From NCBI RefSeq assembly GCF_001298525.1, contig NZ_CP012678.1:2728001-2792000 (forward strand): 64,000 nucleotides of DNA, written 5' to 3'. A program made the translations under genes and the position numbers. The notes beneath the pieces were generated by a model that was given only the letters and a program-made list of their open reading frames with translations, did no database searches and was not told the DNA's origin. Origin of the DNA: Psychrobacter urativorans (GTDB taxonomy: Bacteria > Pseudomonadota > Gammaproteobacteria > Pseudomonadales > Moraxellaceae). Shown here piece after piece: positions 18,559-28,366 of the stretch. Within the stretch, counting starts at the first letter, position 1. Every line of letters begins with the position of its first letter.

Positions 18559-18725
18559 TATTGAGCCTATTATCAATTAAGCTCAATAATTAAAGTAAGT
18601 TAATTAAAATTGGTTTATAGGTTGATATGATATTAAATATTTTTCCTTCACCGAGAATTATATTTAAGAGCAATCACCCCAAATTTCTCTTACTTATCAG
18701 AATCTAATAAATTATAATTAGTTCC

Positions 18726-20003
18726 TTACATTCTAGCTGATGAAGTGACAATTACTGCGTTTTCCTCAACAGTATTATCTACTTTCCATTTCTCGGTCTG
18801 ATCAACTATTTTGGCACCAACTAAATCTCCAACAACGTTGCCAAAAGTGAAAATCATATCTACTAAGATATTAATACCTGCTGTAAGTGCAACGATTTCA
18901 ATCGGTAAGCCTGCTTGTGTAAATACAATAGACATACCAATTAATCCAGCTCCTGGCACGCCAGCAGTACCAATAGCTGCCATAGTACCTATTATAACGA
19001 TAGTAGCCAACTCTGGCGTTGATAAAGTCATCCCCATAATTTCTGCGGCAAAGATAACTGCAACGCCAAACCGTATTGCTGTACCATTCATATTTACTGT
19101 TGCGCCGATAGGCAATGTGAGCTTTGCAACTCGTTCACCAATACCAGCCTTTTCTGCACATTTAATAGTAACTGGCAAAGTACCAATACTACTACTGGTA
19201 ACAAATGATGTAAAAGCAGCTTCTTTAATATCTTTGTAGAATTGAATCACTTTAATACCAAACACTTTCATCATTATTGGGAACGCAACTCCAACCAGAA
19301 TGATTACACCAAGATAGGAAGTACCGATAAATTTCCCAAGAGCGATAGCAGTGTCTAGTCCTTGAGTTCCAAATGTATTAGCAGTAATACCTAATACTCC
19401 AATAGGCGCATATACGAGTATGCCATTAAGGATTTTGGATATTACTTCATTACCAGCTTCGAGAAGTTTGAATAAGAAATCTCCCATTTCTTGCTGTTTT
19501 TCATCTAAGGAATGGCGCATAAACAAAATAGCTAAGCCAGCTATAACGGACACAAAAACTACTGCTAGAATATCGCCTTGGGCAAGAGCATTAAAAATAT
19601 TACTCGGCACCATATTAAGTAATGTATCTACAAAGGAGGGACGAATAGGAGCATCCATAACAACTTCTGTAGGCAAAGAAAAACCAGCCCCTGGGTTTGT
19701 TATTTTAGCTAATATGATACCAATTACTACTGCGATACCTGTTGAAAAGAGGTAGAAGGGAAATATTTTTAACCCTATACGACCTAATTCTTTCGGATTT
19801 GAGTGATTAACCGCTACCATCAAAGAAAATATTACAAGCGGGATTACGATCATTTTCAATAAGTTTAAAAATAATGTACCGAGTGGTGCCAGAAAGCTAC
19901 TATGTTCACCAAGCACAACTCCAAGCAAGATTCCAATTAAAAAGCCACCGGTCATCTTGACCATAAACGACATATTCATGTACCAACGCCAAATTTTTCC
20001 CAT
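18726..20003 (-). CDS. DAACS family dicarboxylate/amino acid:cation symporter
   Basis: A GltP/DctA-like inner-membrane transporter of 425 residues. It has about eight helices, the serine-rich hairpin loop SFVTSSSIGTLPVT and the NMNGTA substrate/cation motif. The family imports glutamate, aspartate or C4 dicarboxylates with Na+ or H+. GGAG six bases before the ATG at 20003 fixes the start; a TTG four codons earlier lies upstream of that site. A 29-codon leader frame ends 2 bases before the start. Neighbouring genes suggest the cargo could be 2-aminoadipate, a glutamate homologue; that is inference. Confidence 0.88.
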   Translation of the reverse strand: MGKIWRWYMNMSFMVKMTGGFLIGILLGVVLGEHSSFLAPLGTLFLNLLKMIVIPLVIFSLMVAVNHSNPKELGRIGLKIFPFYLFSTGIAVVIGIILAKITNPGAGFSLPTEVVMDAPIRPSFVDTLLNMVPSNIFNALAQGDILAVVFVSVIAGLAILFMRHSLDEKQQEMGDFLFKLLEAGNEVISKILNGILVYAPIGVLGITANTFGTQGLDTAIALGKFIGTSYLGVIILVGVAFPIMMKVFGIKVIQFYKDIKEAAFTSFVTSSSIGTLPVTIKCAEKAGIGERVAKLTLPIGATVNMNGTAIRFGVAVIFAAEIMGMTLSTPELATIVIIGTMAAIGTAGVPGAGLIGMSIVFTQAGLPIEIVALTAGINILVDMIFTFGNVVGDLVGAKIVDQTEKWKVDNTVEENAVIVTSSARM

Positions 20004-20005
20004 TG

Positions 20006-20095
20006 CTATCTCCAATTATTTACAATACTTAATACATATTGCAAAAGAATGTTATTGAGATGGTCAAGAGAATATTGTGATTGTAGACATTCCAT
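20006..20095 (-). CDS. Short leader ORF before the transporter gene
   Basis: A 29-codon frame (starts MECLQSQYSLDH, ends VNNWR) with a good ribosome site (GGAG, 6-base spacing) that stops two bases before the transporter ATG. The transporter's own GGAG lies within its last codons, so translation of the two would be coupled. It may be a regulatory leader rather than a functional peptide. A related shorter frame (10 codons, 20134-20166) precedes it. Confidence 0.4.
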   Translation of the reverse strand: MECLQSQYSLDHLNNILLQYVLSIVNNWR

Positions 20096-20181
20096 TGTCC
20101 ACTCCTTTTTTATATAAATTAACTTTAGTGTAGTTAGGAGAGTACTGTGACTGTAGACAATTCCATTGCCCACTTCTTTGT
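20063..20181. repeat. Two imperfect direct repeats in the transporter leader
   Basis: Units of about 48 bases at 20063-20110 and 20133-20181 share most positions with one 1-base gap (tgtagaca, ttccattg and cact/actc blocks). On the minus strand each carries an AGGAG/AAGAAG-like site and an ATG. They lie between the divergent transporter and LysR genes, so they may be tandem regulator sites, a duplicated leader or an RNA structure. Confidence 0.6.
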
Positions 20182-20252
20182 AGCTCATATTTTCCAGCTT
20201 ATATGCTTACACAATTAATGTTTTGCATACTAAGAGCGGAATCTACATATGA

Positions 20253-20378
20253 TTTAAAGATACTAAACATCCTAAATTGTTGGAACAAGCGAATAAAATT
20301 ATGGAAAGCATTCCTTTTTTTCTTACTGATGAATATGTAGATTTTATATATACAATTATAACTAATGTTTTGGATTAA
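20253..20378 (+). pseudogene. Gene-end remnant upstream of the LysR gene
   Basis: A plus-strand frame of 41 codons between stops reads like a protein C-terminus (KLLEQANKIMESIPFFL, then DEYVDFIYTIITNVLD). It has no credible start or ribosome site and I do not recognise the family. It may be a leftover of a gene lost during island assembly. Confidence 0.3.
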
Positions 20379-20387
20379 GAATAAATT

Positions 20388-21320
20388 ATGAAAACTGATA
20401 CGAGTAGTTCTTTAGGTTTTAGAGCTTATCCTTCAACTAAAGCTTTGCAATGCTTTGAAACAGCGGCTAGACATTCTAGTTTTACCTATGCCGCTCAAGA
20501 AATGCACATGACTCAAAGAGCCGTTAGTAAACAAGTGACTCAATTAGAAGAGATGTTAAATACAGCCTTATTCTATCGAACATCAAGGCAAATTTCTTTA
20601 ACACCTGCCGGCAAGGTTTATTATGTTGAAGTATTGAATATCCTAAAGCATATTGAGGTAGCGACCACTAATTTACTGTCACACAATGATGAGAGTGAAT
20701 TACTTAGAATCGTCTCTCATCCTACCTTATGTTCTCGTTGGTTAATTCCTGCTTTGAAAGGATTTAGCGAAGAGCACCCTTTAATTAACCTAGAGATAAT
20801 AGAGCAGGTAGGCCCATTTTTTTCAGAAAATAAAAACGTAGATATTGCCTTTTTATACGGCACAGGAATTTGGGATGGAATGGAGACTGTTAAGTTATTC
20901 GATGAGTATAGTGTTGCTGTATGCAATCCGACATATTTCCAGAATAGAGATATGTGCTTTGAAAACATAGATAATTATAACTTTATACAGTTCAATTCAA
21001 GGCCTAATGCATGGTATGAATACTTTAAGCAGCAGGACCTTAATATTGAAGGAACGATCGATGGACCACGTTTTGATACCTTTCAAGCCTGTATTTCCGC
21101 AGCTTTAGCTGGCTACGGTATAGCTTTAGTTCCATCTCATTTTATAAAATCTGAGTTGCAGTCTAAAAATTTGGTACAGGTATTTGACTATGTAATGCAA
21201 GGTCGAGGTTCATACTATGTTACATATCCACTATCCTTAGGTAGCTCATACAAAGTAAGGATGGTTTTGGAGTGGCTTTCAAATTATATCGAAAGCTATA
21301 CTGAGCCTAGTAATGAATAG
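20388..21320 (+). CDS. LysR-type regulator (GcvA-like)
   Basis: A 310-residue LysR protein. The N-terminus (YPSTKALQCFETAARHSSF) and the helix AAQEMHMTQRAVSKQVTQLE are typical of the GcvA/amino-acid subgroup, and an effector-binding domain follows. It is divergent from the transporter and precedes the aminotransferase, HglS and dehydrogenase genes in the same direction, so it is the likely local regulator of this catabolic set. No strong ribosome site is seen before the ATG. The region is richer in A+T than its surroundings. Confidence 0.87.
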   Translation: MKTDTSSSLGFRAYPSTKALQCFETAARHSSFTYAAQEMHMTQRAVSKQVTQLEEMLNTALFYRTSRQISLTPAGKVYYVEVLNILKHIEVATTNLLSHNDESELLRIVSHPTLCSRWLIPALKGFSEEHPLINLEIIEQVGPFFSENKNVDIAFLYGTGIWDGMETVKLFDEYSVAVCNPTYFQNRDMCFENIDNYNFIQFNSRPNAWYEYFKQQDLNIEGTIDGPRFDTFQACISAALAGYGIALVPSHFIKSELQSKNLVQVFDYVMQGRGSYYVTYPLSLGSSYKVRMVLEWLSNYIESYTEPSNE

Positions 21321-21617
21321 AGATTAATTCCCTAATTATTACTTATATAGAGTTGATCCTGAATTAATATTTCATCAAACATATATTTAAATCAAAAATA
21401 ATTACTTTTTAGTTCTAATAAAAATGTAGCTTTGATTGAGTTATATCTCTTAAAGTTAATATAGATAATTGATTGGGTCTGCTATTTTTAATAGTACTGC
21501 CGTATGAGATTGTTGCTGCAATGAATAAAAGGAATGCAAGCACAACTATTATTCGTTTGTTGAGTAGCTAATATTTTGTTGAAATGAGCATCTAACTTAA
21601 GGAAGAGAAAAGAGCTC

Positions 21618-22889
21618 ATGGATAAGATGCATAACGTTACTGATGCTTTTACGATGGTACATCCAGTAACATTGACTAGAGGCGTTAATGCAAAAGTTTG
21701 GGACACTAATGACCGCTGCTATATCGATTTTGTCGGTGGTATAGGGGTCTTAAATTTTGGACATTGTCATCCTCACATTGTTAGTGCGATTATTAACCAA
21801 ACCCAATCCCTCATTCATTACGCCTATAATGCGGCCGCTCATACACCGTATCAAACTTTTATGCCGCGATTATGTGAACTCATACCTATTAATGGTGAGC
21901 TTGCAGGTATGCTCACCAACTGCGGTGCAGAAGCTACTGAAAATGCCATAAAAGTTGCTCGTCTCAAAACCAATCGTGTCGGCGTCATTGCTTTTGATGG
22001 TGGCTTTCATGGACGTACACTTGCTGCTGTTAATCTGAATGGTAAGGTTGCTCCCTATAAGCGCGGTCTAGGACCTTTGGCGAGCTGCGTCTACCATATT
22101 CCTTTTCCCAGCCCAGATAATGAAATTAGTGATCAGCAGGCCATTGATGCTTTAAACCGTTTATTCGAAGTAGAAACGGATGTCAACAATATTGGCGCCA
22201 TTATCGCAGAGCCCGTACAAGGTGAAGGTGGTTTCCAATTAATGTCGCCATCATTCGCTAAATATCTACGTGCTTTCTGTGATGACCACGGTATTTTGCT
22301 GATTATGGATGAAATTCAATCAGGCTATGGTCGTACAGGGTCACCATTTGCATTTCCGCACTTAGGCATTGAACCGGATATGATACTACTAGGTAAAAGT
22401 ATCGCAGGAGGATTGCCTTTAGGTGCTGTAGTAGGTAAAGCTAGTGTGATGAATGGCTTACCTAAAGGTAGCTTGGGAGGTACTTATTCCGGTAATCCGG
22501 TCGCATGTGCAGCAGCGAATGCAACTATAGATATCATGCAAGAGAATGAAATCTGGGAATCTGCCGATCAATATACACAAACGATTGAGAATACCATTGC
22601 TCAGTGGCAAGAAGAAGGCGTTTCGCCTTGGTTATATGGTCTCACTGGTATTGGCGCTATGCGCGGTATTGAGCTTCGTCATTCTGAATACGGCACTCAT
22701 CCAAGTATAATGGCGCGCGTTTTAAACCAAGCGCGTGAGCAAGGTCTATTGCTCATGCCTAGTGGTAAGCATCGACATATTATTCGTCTGTTACCACCAC
22801 TGACTATAGAGACTGAAACGTTACAAGCCGGCCTTGATATCTTAAAGAAGGTGCTCAGCGCTATTCCTGATGAAAACCCTGCTGTCTAG
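21618..22889 (+). CDS. Class III aminotransferase (probable 2-aminoadipate or GABA transaminase)
   Basis: A 423-residue PLP enzyme of the GabT/ArgD class. GGFHGRT at 128-134, DEIQSGYGRTG at 231-241 with Asp231 binding the pyridine nitrogen, and the PLP lysine Lys260 in LLGKSIAGG are visible. GGAAGAG precedes the ATG. By family it could be a 4-aminobutyrate transaminase. The next two genes metabolise 2-oxoadipate and 2-hydroxyglutarate, so transamination of 2-aminoadipate to 2-oxoadipate is the more consistent role. Pseudomonas putida uses a GabT-like enzyme for that step. Confidence 0.87.
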   Translation: MDKMHNVTDAFTMVHPVTLTRGVNAKVWDTNDRCYIDFVGGIGVLNFGHCHPHIVSAIINQTQSLIHYAYNAAAHTPYQTFMPRLCELIPINGELAGMLTNCGAEATENAIKVARLKTNRVGVIAFDGGFHGRTLAAVNLNGKVAPYKRGLGPLASCVYHIPFPSPDNEISDQQAIDALNRLFEVETDVNNIGAIIAEPVQGEGGFQLMSPSFAKYLRAFCDDHGILLIMDEIQSGYGRTGSPFAFPHLGIEPDMILLGKSIAGGLPLGAVVGKASVMNGLPKGSLGGTYSGNPVACAAANATIDIMQENEIWESADQYTQTIENTIAQWQEEGVSPWLYGLTGIGAMRGIELRHSEYGTHPSIMARVLNQAREQGLLLMPSGKHRHIIRLLPPLTIETETLQAGLDILKKVLSAIPDENPAV

Positions 22890-22958
22890 TCTGCACCGCT
22901 AATGGTTGCCGCCGCAGTTTATATCTACATTTAAGGTTTGAAAAAAGGATAAATATTT

Positions 22959-24425
22959 ATGAACAATAATAAAAATGCTATGGGAAGTAATAATTTAAAG
23001 GATAGCAATGCTATTCGCCATGAGTTTTCAATGGCGATGTCAGCTATGTATCAATCCGAAGTCCCATTATATGGCGACTTGCTCGATTTAGTAGCTGAAG
23101 TAAATACGGAGGTTTTAACGCAACATCCAGAGATCAAGGATCAATTAGAGCACACGGGAGAGATTGATAGAATTAGCATGGAGCGTCACGGAGCAATTAG
23201 ATTGGGCACAGCAGCTGAGCTCCACATGATGCGTCGTCTCTTTGCCGTCATGGGTATGTATCCTGTTGGCTATTATGATTTAGCACCCGCTGGCGTGCCA
23301 GTTCACTCTACGGCTTTTCGGGCCATTGATGCACAAGACTTAAATCAAAGCCCATTTCGAGTTTTCACCTCTTTATTGCGTTTAGATTTAATTGGTGATG
23401 AAGTATTAAAAAAAGAAGCCATAGCGGCATTAGCTAATCGTCAAATATTTACTGCTAATGTTATTAGACTTATTGAACGCTTTGAAGAGCAGGGTGGTTT
23501 AACGTCAGAGGAAGGTGAGCAGTTTGTAACAGAGGCTTTAGAGACCTTTCGCTGGCATGATAAAACGCCGGTCTCAAAAGAGCTATATCAACGCTTATTA
23601 GAGCAGCATGGACTTATTGCTGATGTCGTCGGCTTTAAGGGTCCGCATATCAATCATTTAACGCCTAGAACATTAGATATAGATACTGTCCAGCAGGGTA
23701 TGCTGGCAAAAGGTATCCCGCCAAAAGCAATTATTGAAGGGCCACCAAAACGGGATTGTCCGATTTTATTAAGACAGACGAGCTTTAAGGCATTAGAGGA
23801 AGCCGTTAGCTTTAAAAATCCAAATGGCGAGTATGAAGAGGGTCATCATACTGCACGATTTGGTGAGATTGAGCAGCGCGGTGTGGCATTAACAACAAAG
23901 GGTAGAGCGCTATATGACCAGCTGCTTAGTCAAGCACGCAGCCAATTAGGCGCAACTCCGAACGAAGGCAATGCTTCACAGTATTATCAAATTTTAGAGA
24001 GTGTATTTGAAGCCTTTCCCGATGACTATCGAACACTACATGATGAAGGACTAGCTTACTTTTACTATCAAGCTGTCAATGATTCTCCATATCCAAGTAG
24101 CGCTGCTTCTGAGTTAAATCTAAATTCTTTAGAAGAGAGTTACTCGGATGACTCTATCTCAAAGCAAGCCATGACTCAATTGATTGAGCAGGGTATTGTT
24201 CGTCTCGAGCCCATCGTTTATGAGGATTTTTTACCAGTAAGCGCTGCAGGGATTTTTCAGTCTAATCTGCATGGTGATAAACAAAGCAGTTATGAAGGTA
24301 ATTCAAATCAAAACGAATTTGAAAAAGCACTTGGAGTACATGTGTATGATGAATTAGATTTGTATGCTGATCAACAATCTAAAAGCATTCAAGAGTGTTT
24401 ATGTGCATTAAAATCTTCTATATAA
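22959..24425 (+). CDS. hglS: 2-oxoadipate dioxygenase/decarboxylase, HglS/YdcJ type (DUF1338)
   Basis: Fe(II) enzyme that converts 2-oxoadipate and O2 to D-2-hydroxyglutarate and CO2, a step of lysine/2-aminoadipate breakdown in Pseudomonas putida. The 488-residue protein has ERHGAIRLGTAAEL with His77 and Arg81, VPVHSTAFR, GPHINHLTPRTLD with His233, and ARFGEIEQRG with Glu303. The 156-residue spacing of the two His matches what I recall for the metal ligands of HglS. AAAAGGAT precedes the ATG. It lies 69 bases after the aminotransferase, consistent with an operon. Confidence 0.88.
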   Translation: MNNNKNAMGSNNLKDSNAIRHEFSMAMSAMYQSEVPLYGDLLDLVAEVNTEVLTQHPEIKDQLEHTGEIDRISMERHGAIRLGTAAELHMMRRLFAVMGMYPVGYYDLAPAGVPVHSTAFRAIDAQDLNQSPFRVFTSLLRLDLIGDEVLKKEAIAALANRQIFTANVIRLIERFEEQGGLTSEEGEQFVTEALETFRWHDKTPVSKELYQRLLEQHGLIADVVGFKGPHINHLTPRTLDIDTVQQGMLAKGIPPKAIIEGPPKRDCPILLRQTSFKALEEAVSFKNPNGEYEEGHHTARFGEIEQRGVALTTKGRALYDQLLSQARSQLGATPNEGNASQYYQILESVFEAFPDDYRTLHDEGLAYFYYQAVNDSPYPSSAASELNLNSLEESYSDDSISKQAMTQLIEQGIVRLEPIVYEDFLPVSAAGIFQSNLHGDKQSSYEGNSNQNEFEKALGVHVYDELDLYADQQSKSIQECLCALKSSI

Positions 24426-24521
24426 ATACTCGGTACATATAACTTACTATTACTAGAATTGGTTTTATTAATCTAGTAATAGCTTCATAAACATAATTCA
24501 TTGTATTAGGAAGTGTTTTTA

Positions 24522-25916
24522 GTGAATAAACTTCTGAAAGTTTTAATAGATGTCCATCAATTTGACCACAGCCAAATCAAAACCGATAGCGAGAGCTTAG
24601 AGCATTGGGGTAAAGACTGGACCAAGCATTTTGCCCCAGCTGCTTCTGCTATCGTCTTTCCAAAGACTACTGAGCAAGTACAAGCAATTGTGTTACTTGC
24701 CAATGAACATAATGTGGTACTAACGCCAAGTGGTGGTCGTACTGGTTTGTCTGCTGGCGCAGTTGCCGCCAATGGCGAGATTGTAGTCAGTATGGATAAG
24801 ATGAACCGTATCGGACAGTTTTATCCTACCGACCGTATGGTTGAAGTTGAAGCGGGCGTCGTCACTCAGCAGTTGCAAGAGTTTGCCGAATCAAAAGACC
24901 TTTACTACCCTGTTGACTTTGCCTCAGCAGGCTCAAGCCAAATCGGTGGTAATATCGGCACCAATGCCGGCGGTATTAAAGTCATTCGCTATGGTATGAC
25001 CCGTCAATGGATTATGGGGTTGACCGTGGTTACTGGTAAAGGTGATATCTTGCAGCTTAACCGCGGTATGGTTAAAAATGCCACGGGTTATGATTTTCGT
25101 CAATTGTTTATCGGTAGTGAAGGCACACTTGGGCTTGTGACCCATGCACAAATCAAGCTTGAACGTCAGCCACAAGACTTAAACGTCATGGTACTGGGCA
25201 TGGACAGCTTTAATGATGTAATGAATGTCTTATCCGCCTTTCAAGCAAAGATTGATTTAACAGCCTTCGAATTCTTTGATGACGTGGCGATTGATAAGCT
25301 GATGGCACATGGTCAAGTACAAGAGCTATTTGAATCACGTACTAAGTTTTATACGCTATTAGAGTTTGAAGCACCTTATGAGCCAATCATGGATAAAGCC
25401 ATGGCGATATTTGAGGAGTGTATGGAGCAAGGTTGGGTGGTGGATGGCGTCATGAGCCAAAACCTTGCGCAAGCAGAAGAGCTGTGGAAGCTGCGCGAAT
25501 ATATCTCTGAGACCATTTCAGTATTTACCCCTTATAAGAATGATGTTTCGGTACTTATCAGTCATGTACCCGACTTTATTAATGAGATTGATCACATTGT
25601 CAGCAGCAACTACCCTGACTTTGAAGTATGTTGGTTTGGTCACATTGGTGATGGTAACTTGCACCTAAATATCTTAAAGCCTGAAAACATGAGTAAAGAT
25701 GATTTCTTTGCCGAGTGTCAGATTGTCAATAAATACGTGTTTGAAACGGTACAAAAATATGGTGGCTCGGTGTCTGCTGAACATGGCGTGGGTATGACCA
25801 AGAAACCTTATCTACAGTATAGTCGTAGCGAAACTGAGATTGAGTATTTACGCGAAGTCAAAAAAGTCTTTGACCCCAATAATATTATGAACCGTGGTAA
25901 GATTTTTGATATGTGA
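24522..25916 (+). CDS. FAD-linked D-2-hydroxyglutarate dehydrogenase-like oxidase
   Basis: A flavoenzyme of the GlcD/D2HGDH family (about 464 residues). The N-terminal FAD-binding domain has TPSGGRTGLSAGAV and GGNIGTNAGGIKVIRYGMTR. The C-terminal domain has HIGDGNLHLN and VSAEHGVGMTKK with the substrate and metal histidines. In this setting it should oxidise D-2-hydroxyglutarate to 2-oxoglutarate, completing the pathway. D-lactate or glycolate are the other family substrates. AGGAAG fits the GTG at 24522 better than the GTG at 24513 within that site. Confidence 0.85.
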   Translation: MNKLLKVLIDVHQFDHSQIKTDSESLEHWGKDWTKHFAPAASAIVFPKTTEQVQAIVLLANEHNVVLTPSGGRTGLSAGAVAANGEIVVSMDKMNRIGQFYPTDRMVEVEAGVVTQQLQEFAESKDLYYPVDFASAGSSQIGGNIGTNAGGIKVIRYGMTRQWIMGLTVVTGKGDILQLNRGMVKNATGYDFRQLFIGSEGTLGLVTHAQIKLERQPQDLNVMVLGMDSFNDVMNVLSAFQAKIDLTAFEFFDDVAIDKLMAHGQVQELFESRTKFYTLLEFEAPYEPIMDKAMAIFEECMEQGWVVDGVMSQNLAQAEELWKLREYISETISVFTPYKNDVSVLISHVPDFINEIDHIVSSNYPDFEVCWFGHIGDGNLHLNILKPENMSKDDFFAECQIVNKYVFETVQKYGGSVSAEHGVGMTKKPYLQYSRSETEIEYLREVKKVFDPNNIMNRGKIFDM

Positions 25917-27222
25917 GTGCTTATTTAATGATTAATTTCATGATTAAAATGGCACTTATGTTAACAAATGAAGTGCAATTTCAACCAGCAGATGAAAGAG
26001 AAGCTTAGATGCGCTAGCATCAAACCCCAATATTAATAACATCACTTGAGAAAAGTGGATTTTATACCTCAGCCTTCTACGCTATACAAATAATAGTATG
26101 TATGGGTTTTTCGACTCATCAGAGTAAAATAAATCCATGACATATGGAGATGCTATTGATATTTCGGACAACATAATATTGGGGTGTATAGTTAGGTCTG
26201 CACGAACATAAAAACTAAACCAAGCGGCTTGATATATTTATTCAATAGCTTATGTTTAGGAGAAAGATATTGGGAACTGCATACGTGAAATGGAAAAATC
26301 ATATTTTCCTAATAAGGTAGGGAATTAAAGGCTTCCTATAGCTTGTATACAGTTTGAAAAAGTGAGGTTTTTCTAAAGTTCCCAAAGTTCCCAGCATATT
26401 TATGCATAATGTCAGTATTGATATTTATAAAGTTCTTTCATAGAAATGGATACCAAAATTAGTAATGTATATGCAAGTGCTATTATAGGTCAGCATCATA
26501 AAAGAGTTGTGGCTACTGTGACAGCTAATGATAATAGAAAATATTATGAACAAAAGAATAGTGGAGAAGGCATTGTATAGTCTGTTAAATATAATCTGGA
26601 TATGAGGAAGCCGAGTGAGAGCACTACAAATAGTAGACTAAGCTAGTCTGACACCGTATCTAATTTATAGAGGATTGACTGCAGTAATATTTAAATCCAA
26701 AAGATCTAAAATTAGAATAATTATTGCAGATAAAAAAACTAATTGTCTAAGATATTATCTTAGACAATTAGGAAGTGTGGTTAAATGAGTGCGTTAAGTG
26801 TATTTATACTGTGTAACGATCATTAGTGCTGGATCCAGTATATTAACTAAAAAAAATCATAGCGCATGATTTCACCTTTTACAGCATAAGCGCGACCATA
26901 ATCAATACTTTTATTTTTTAGCTTCAAAATTTAGTCAAACACAGCGTACCCGAAACTGAACGTAAAGCACGATCAAACAATGACTGCTCTCACTGCTATG
27001 ACAGTCCAATTTATCATACTAAGAAGTATACTGCTTATAAAATAGAGTAGTAGTAAAACCCATCACAGAGAAGCGCTAATTGCGTTGGTTAAATTCTTGT
27101 AAACGACAGTAATAGAGCTATTATAAATGAGTATAGGTAATGGGACTGGTCTCCATCACGGATCGTTCTTACTAAATCAGTTGATAACATTTTTATAGTG
27201 CTCTTCTTAAGATCTTATTAGA
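25917..27222. other. 1.3-kb A+T-rich gene-poor stretch of the island
   Basis: No full-length gene is seen. The stretch holds a 44-codon frame (26446-26580, MDTKISNVYASAIIGQ start, no clear ribosome site), a perfect palindrome at 26739-26771, and a minus-strand gene end at about 26847-26914 that reads SIDYGRAYAVKGEIMRYDFF before a stop. These look like debris of lost island genes. Confidence 0.6.
26739..26771 (-). terminator. Perfect 16-bp palindrome, possible minus-strand terminator
   Basis: ctaattgtctaagata (26739-26754), one T, then its exact complement to 26771. On the minus strand it is followed by seven T, so it can terminate transcription from the integrase side. Its arms contain ttagacaat, also present in the repeats at 18509 and 28488, so a recombination or regulator site is an alternative. 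Confidence 0.5.
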
Positions 27223-28366
27223 TTAGTAATATTTAATAATTATTTCATCTTGTGTCATGCTAGCATGCTGACAATAGAAAGACTCTATTGAATTTAAAGC
27301 GTCTCTTAATTGACGCTGTGACACTTGAATATACTGTAGAGTAACATCATCGCTTGATTTAGCTTCACGATGATTGAGCAAGCGTTTAAGCACTGGATAG
27401 CTAATATTTAAGCTATTAGCTACCGTTCCAAAAGTACGGCGCAAATCATGTGGTGTAATATATAGGTTTGCTTGATTACCTATGGTCTTATAACTACCAC
27501 TTAAATCTTTTATATGGTCATCGCTGGCTTGCAAGTCACTTGGGAATACCCATTGCTTGCCGGAACTCAACCTCCACCTTTCCTCAAGTAGAGCCTGTAG
27601 GATATTACTAGTAGGCATATGATAATCAGAACCGTTTTTGGTATCTTTAAATACTATCCGGCCAGCTTTAAGGTCGATGTCAGACCACTTTAAAGACTGC
27701 GCTTCATTCAAACGCACACCAGTGAACATAAAAAGTAGCATGATATCTCGTGCATTATTGCTATGAGGCGCTTGCATGTGTGAGCTTCTATCAACATAAT
27801 TTAAAAGTGTTTTGAGGTACATACCTAAATATTCTTCTTCAATATGTTTGGTACGTGGCTTAACTTTATTCCAATCTTTCTTGGCGTTAAGTATGTGTAC
27901 TGGTTGCTCTTTGATTAAAAAATCTTCGTTATCATCTAAAAAGCTATCACGACAATAATTCCACTGTAATATTTGACGATCATAAGTAGTAATAGTGCCT
28001 TCAGCTAAGCCAGTCTTCGTTGATTTAAAGTAGTCATAAGCTTCTTGCGGTGTTGGCACATTATTGGTCTTATCTTTCGGGTCTTCTAGGTTCTCATGAA
28101 GCCCATCATAAACATGCACGCCTTTTTTGATATTAGCCATCATTATGCTTGCTTTTTCACGTGCTTCAGTTAGCGTAATTAGATGCGTTTCTTCTGCTTC
28201 GTCTCGATACAGATTTCCATTAATGCGCTTATGCAATGTATAGCAGTTTAGACTGCTTACCTACACGTAGCGCAAATCCAGTTAATACATCATCCATATA
28301 GATATCAGTACCTTTAACGGTATAGTCTACTGAATCGATAAATTTTTTTGTAAGTTTAATTTTCAT
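27223..28366 (-). pseudogene. Tyrosine recombinase/integrase, frameshifted near its N-terminus
   Basis: Phage/island-type site-specific integrase next to a tRNA gene. An N-terminal piece starts at ATG 28366 (MKIKLTKKFIDSV), includes FALRVGKQSK and runs into a stop at 28229. The rest continues in another frame as YTLHKRINGN from about 28245 to 27223, and a one-base change near 28240-28250 would join them. The catalytic part is complete: Arg175, Lys200, His263-x-x-Arg266, His289 and Tyr302 (numbered from 28236). The element is thus probably immobile, unless the shift is a sequence error. Confidence 0.82.

Noticed and set aside
18811..19755. Plus-strand frames opposite the DAACS transporter
   Set aside because: They are rich in Ile, Pro, Thr and Ala as expected of the antisense of a membrane protein, with no ribosome site or family motif.
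25917..28366. A complete prophage
   Set aside because: Only the integrase is phage-like; no structural, replication or lysis genes are present.
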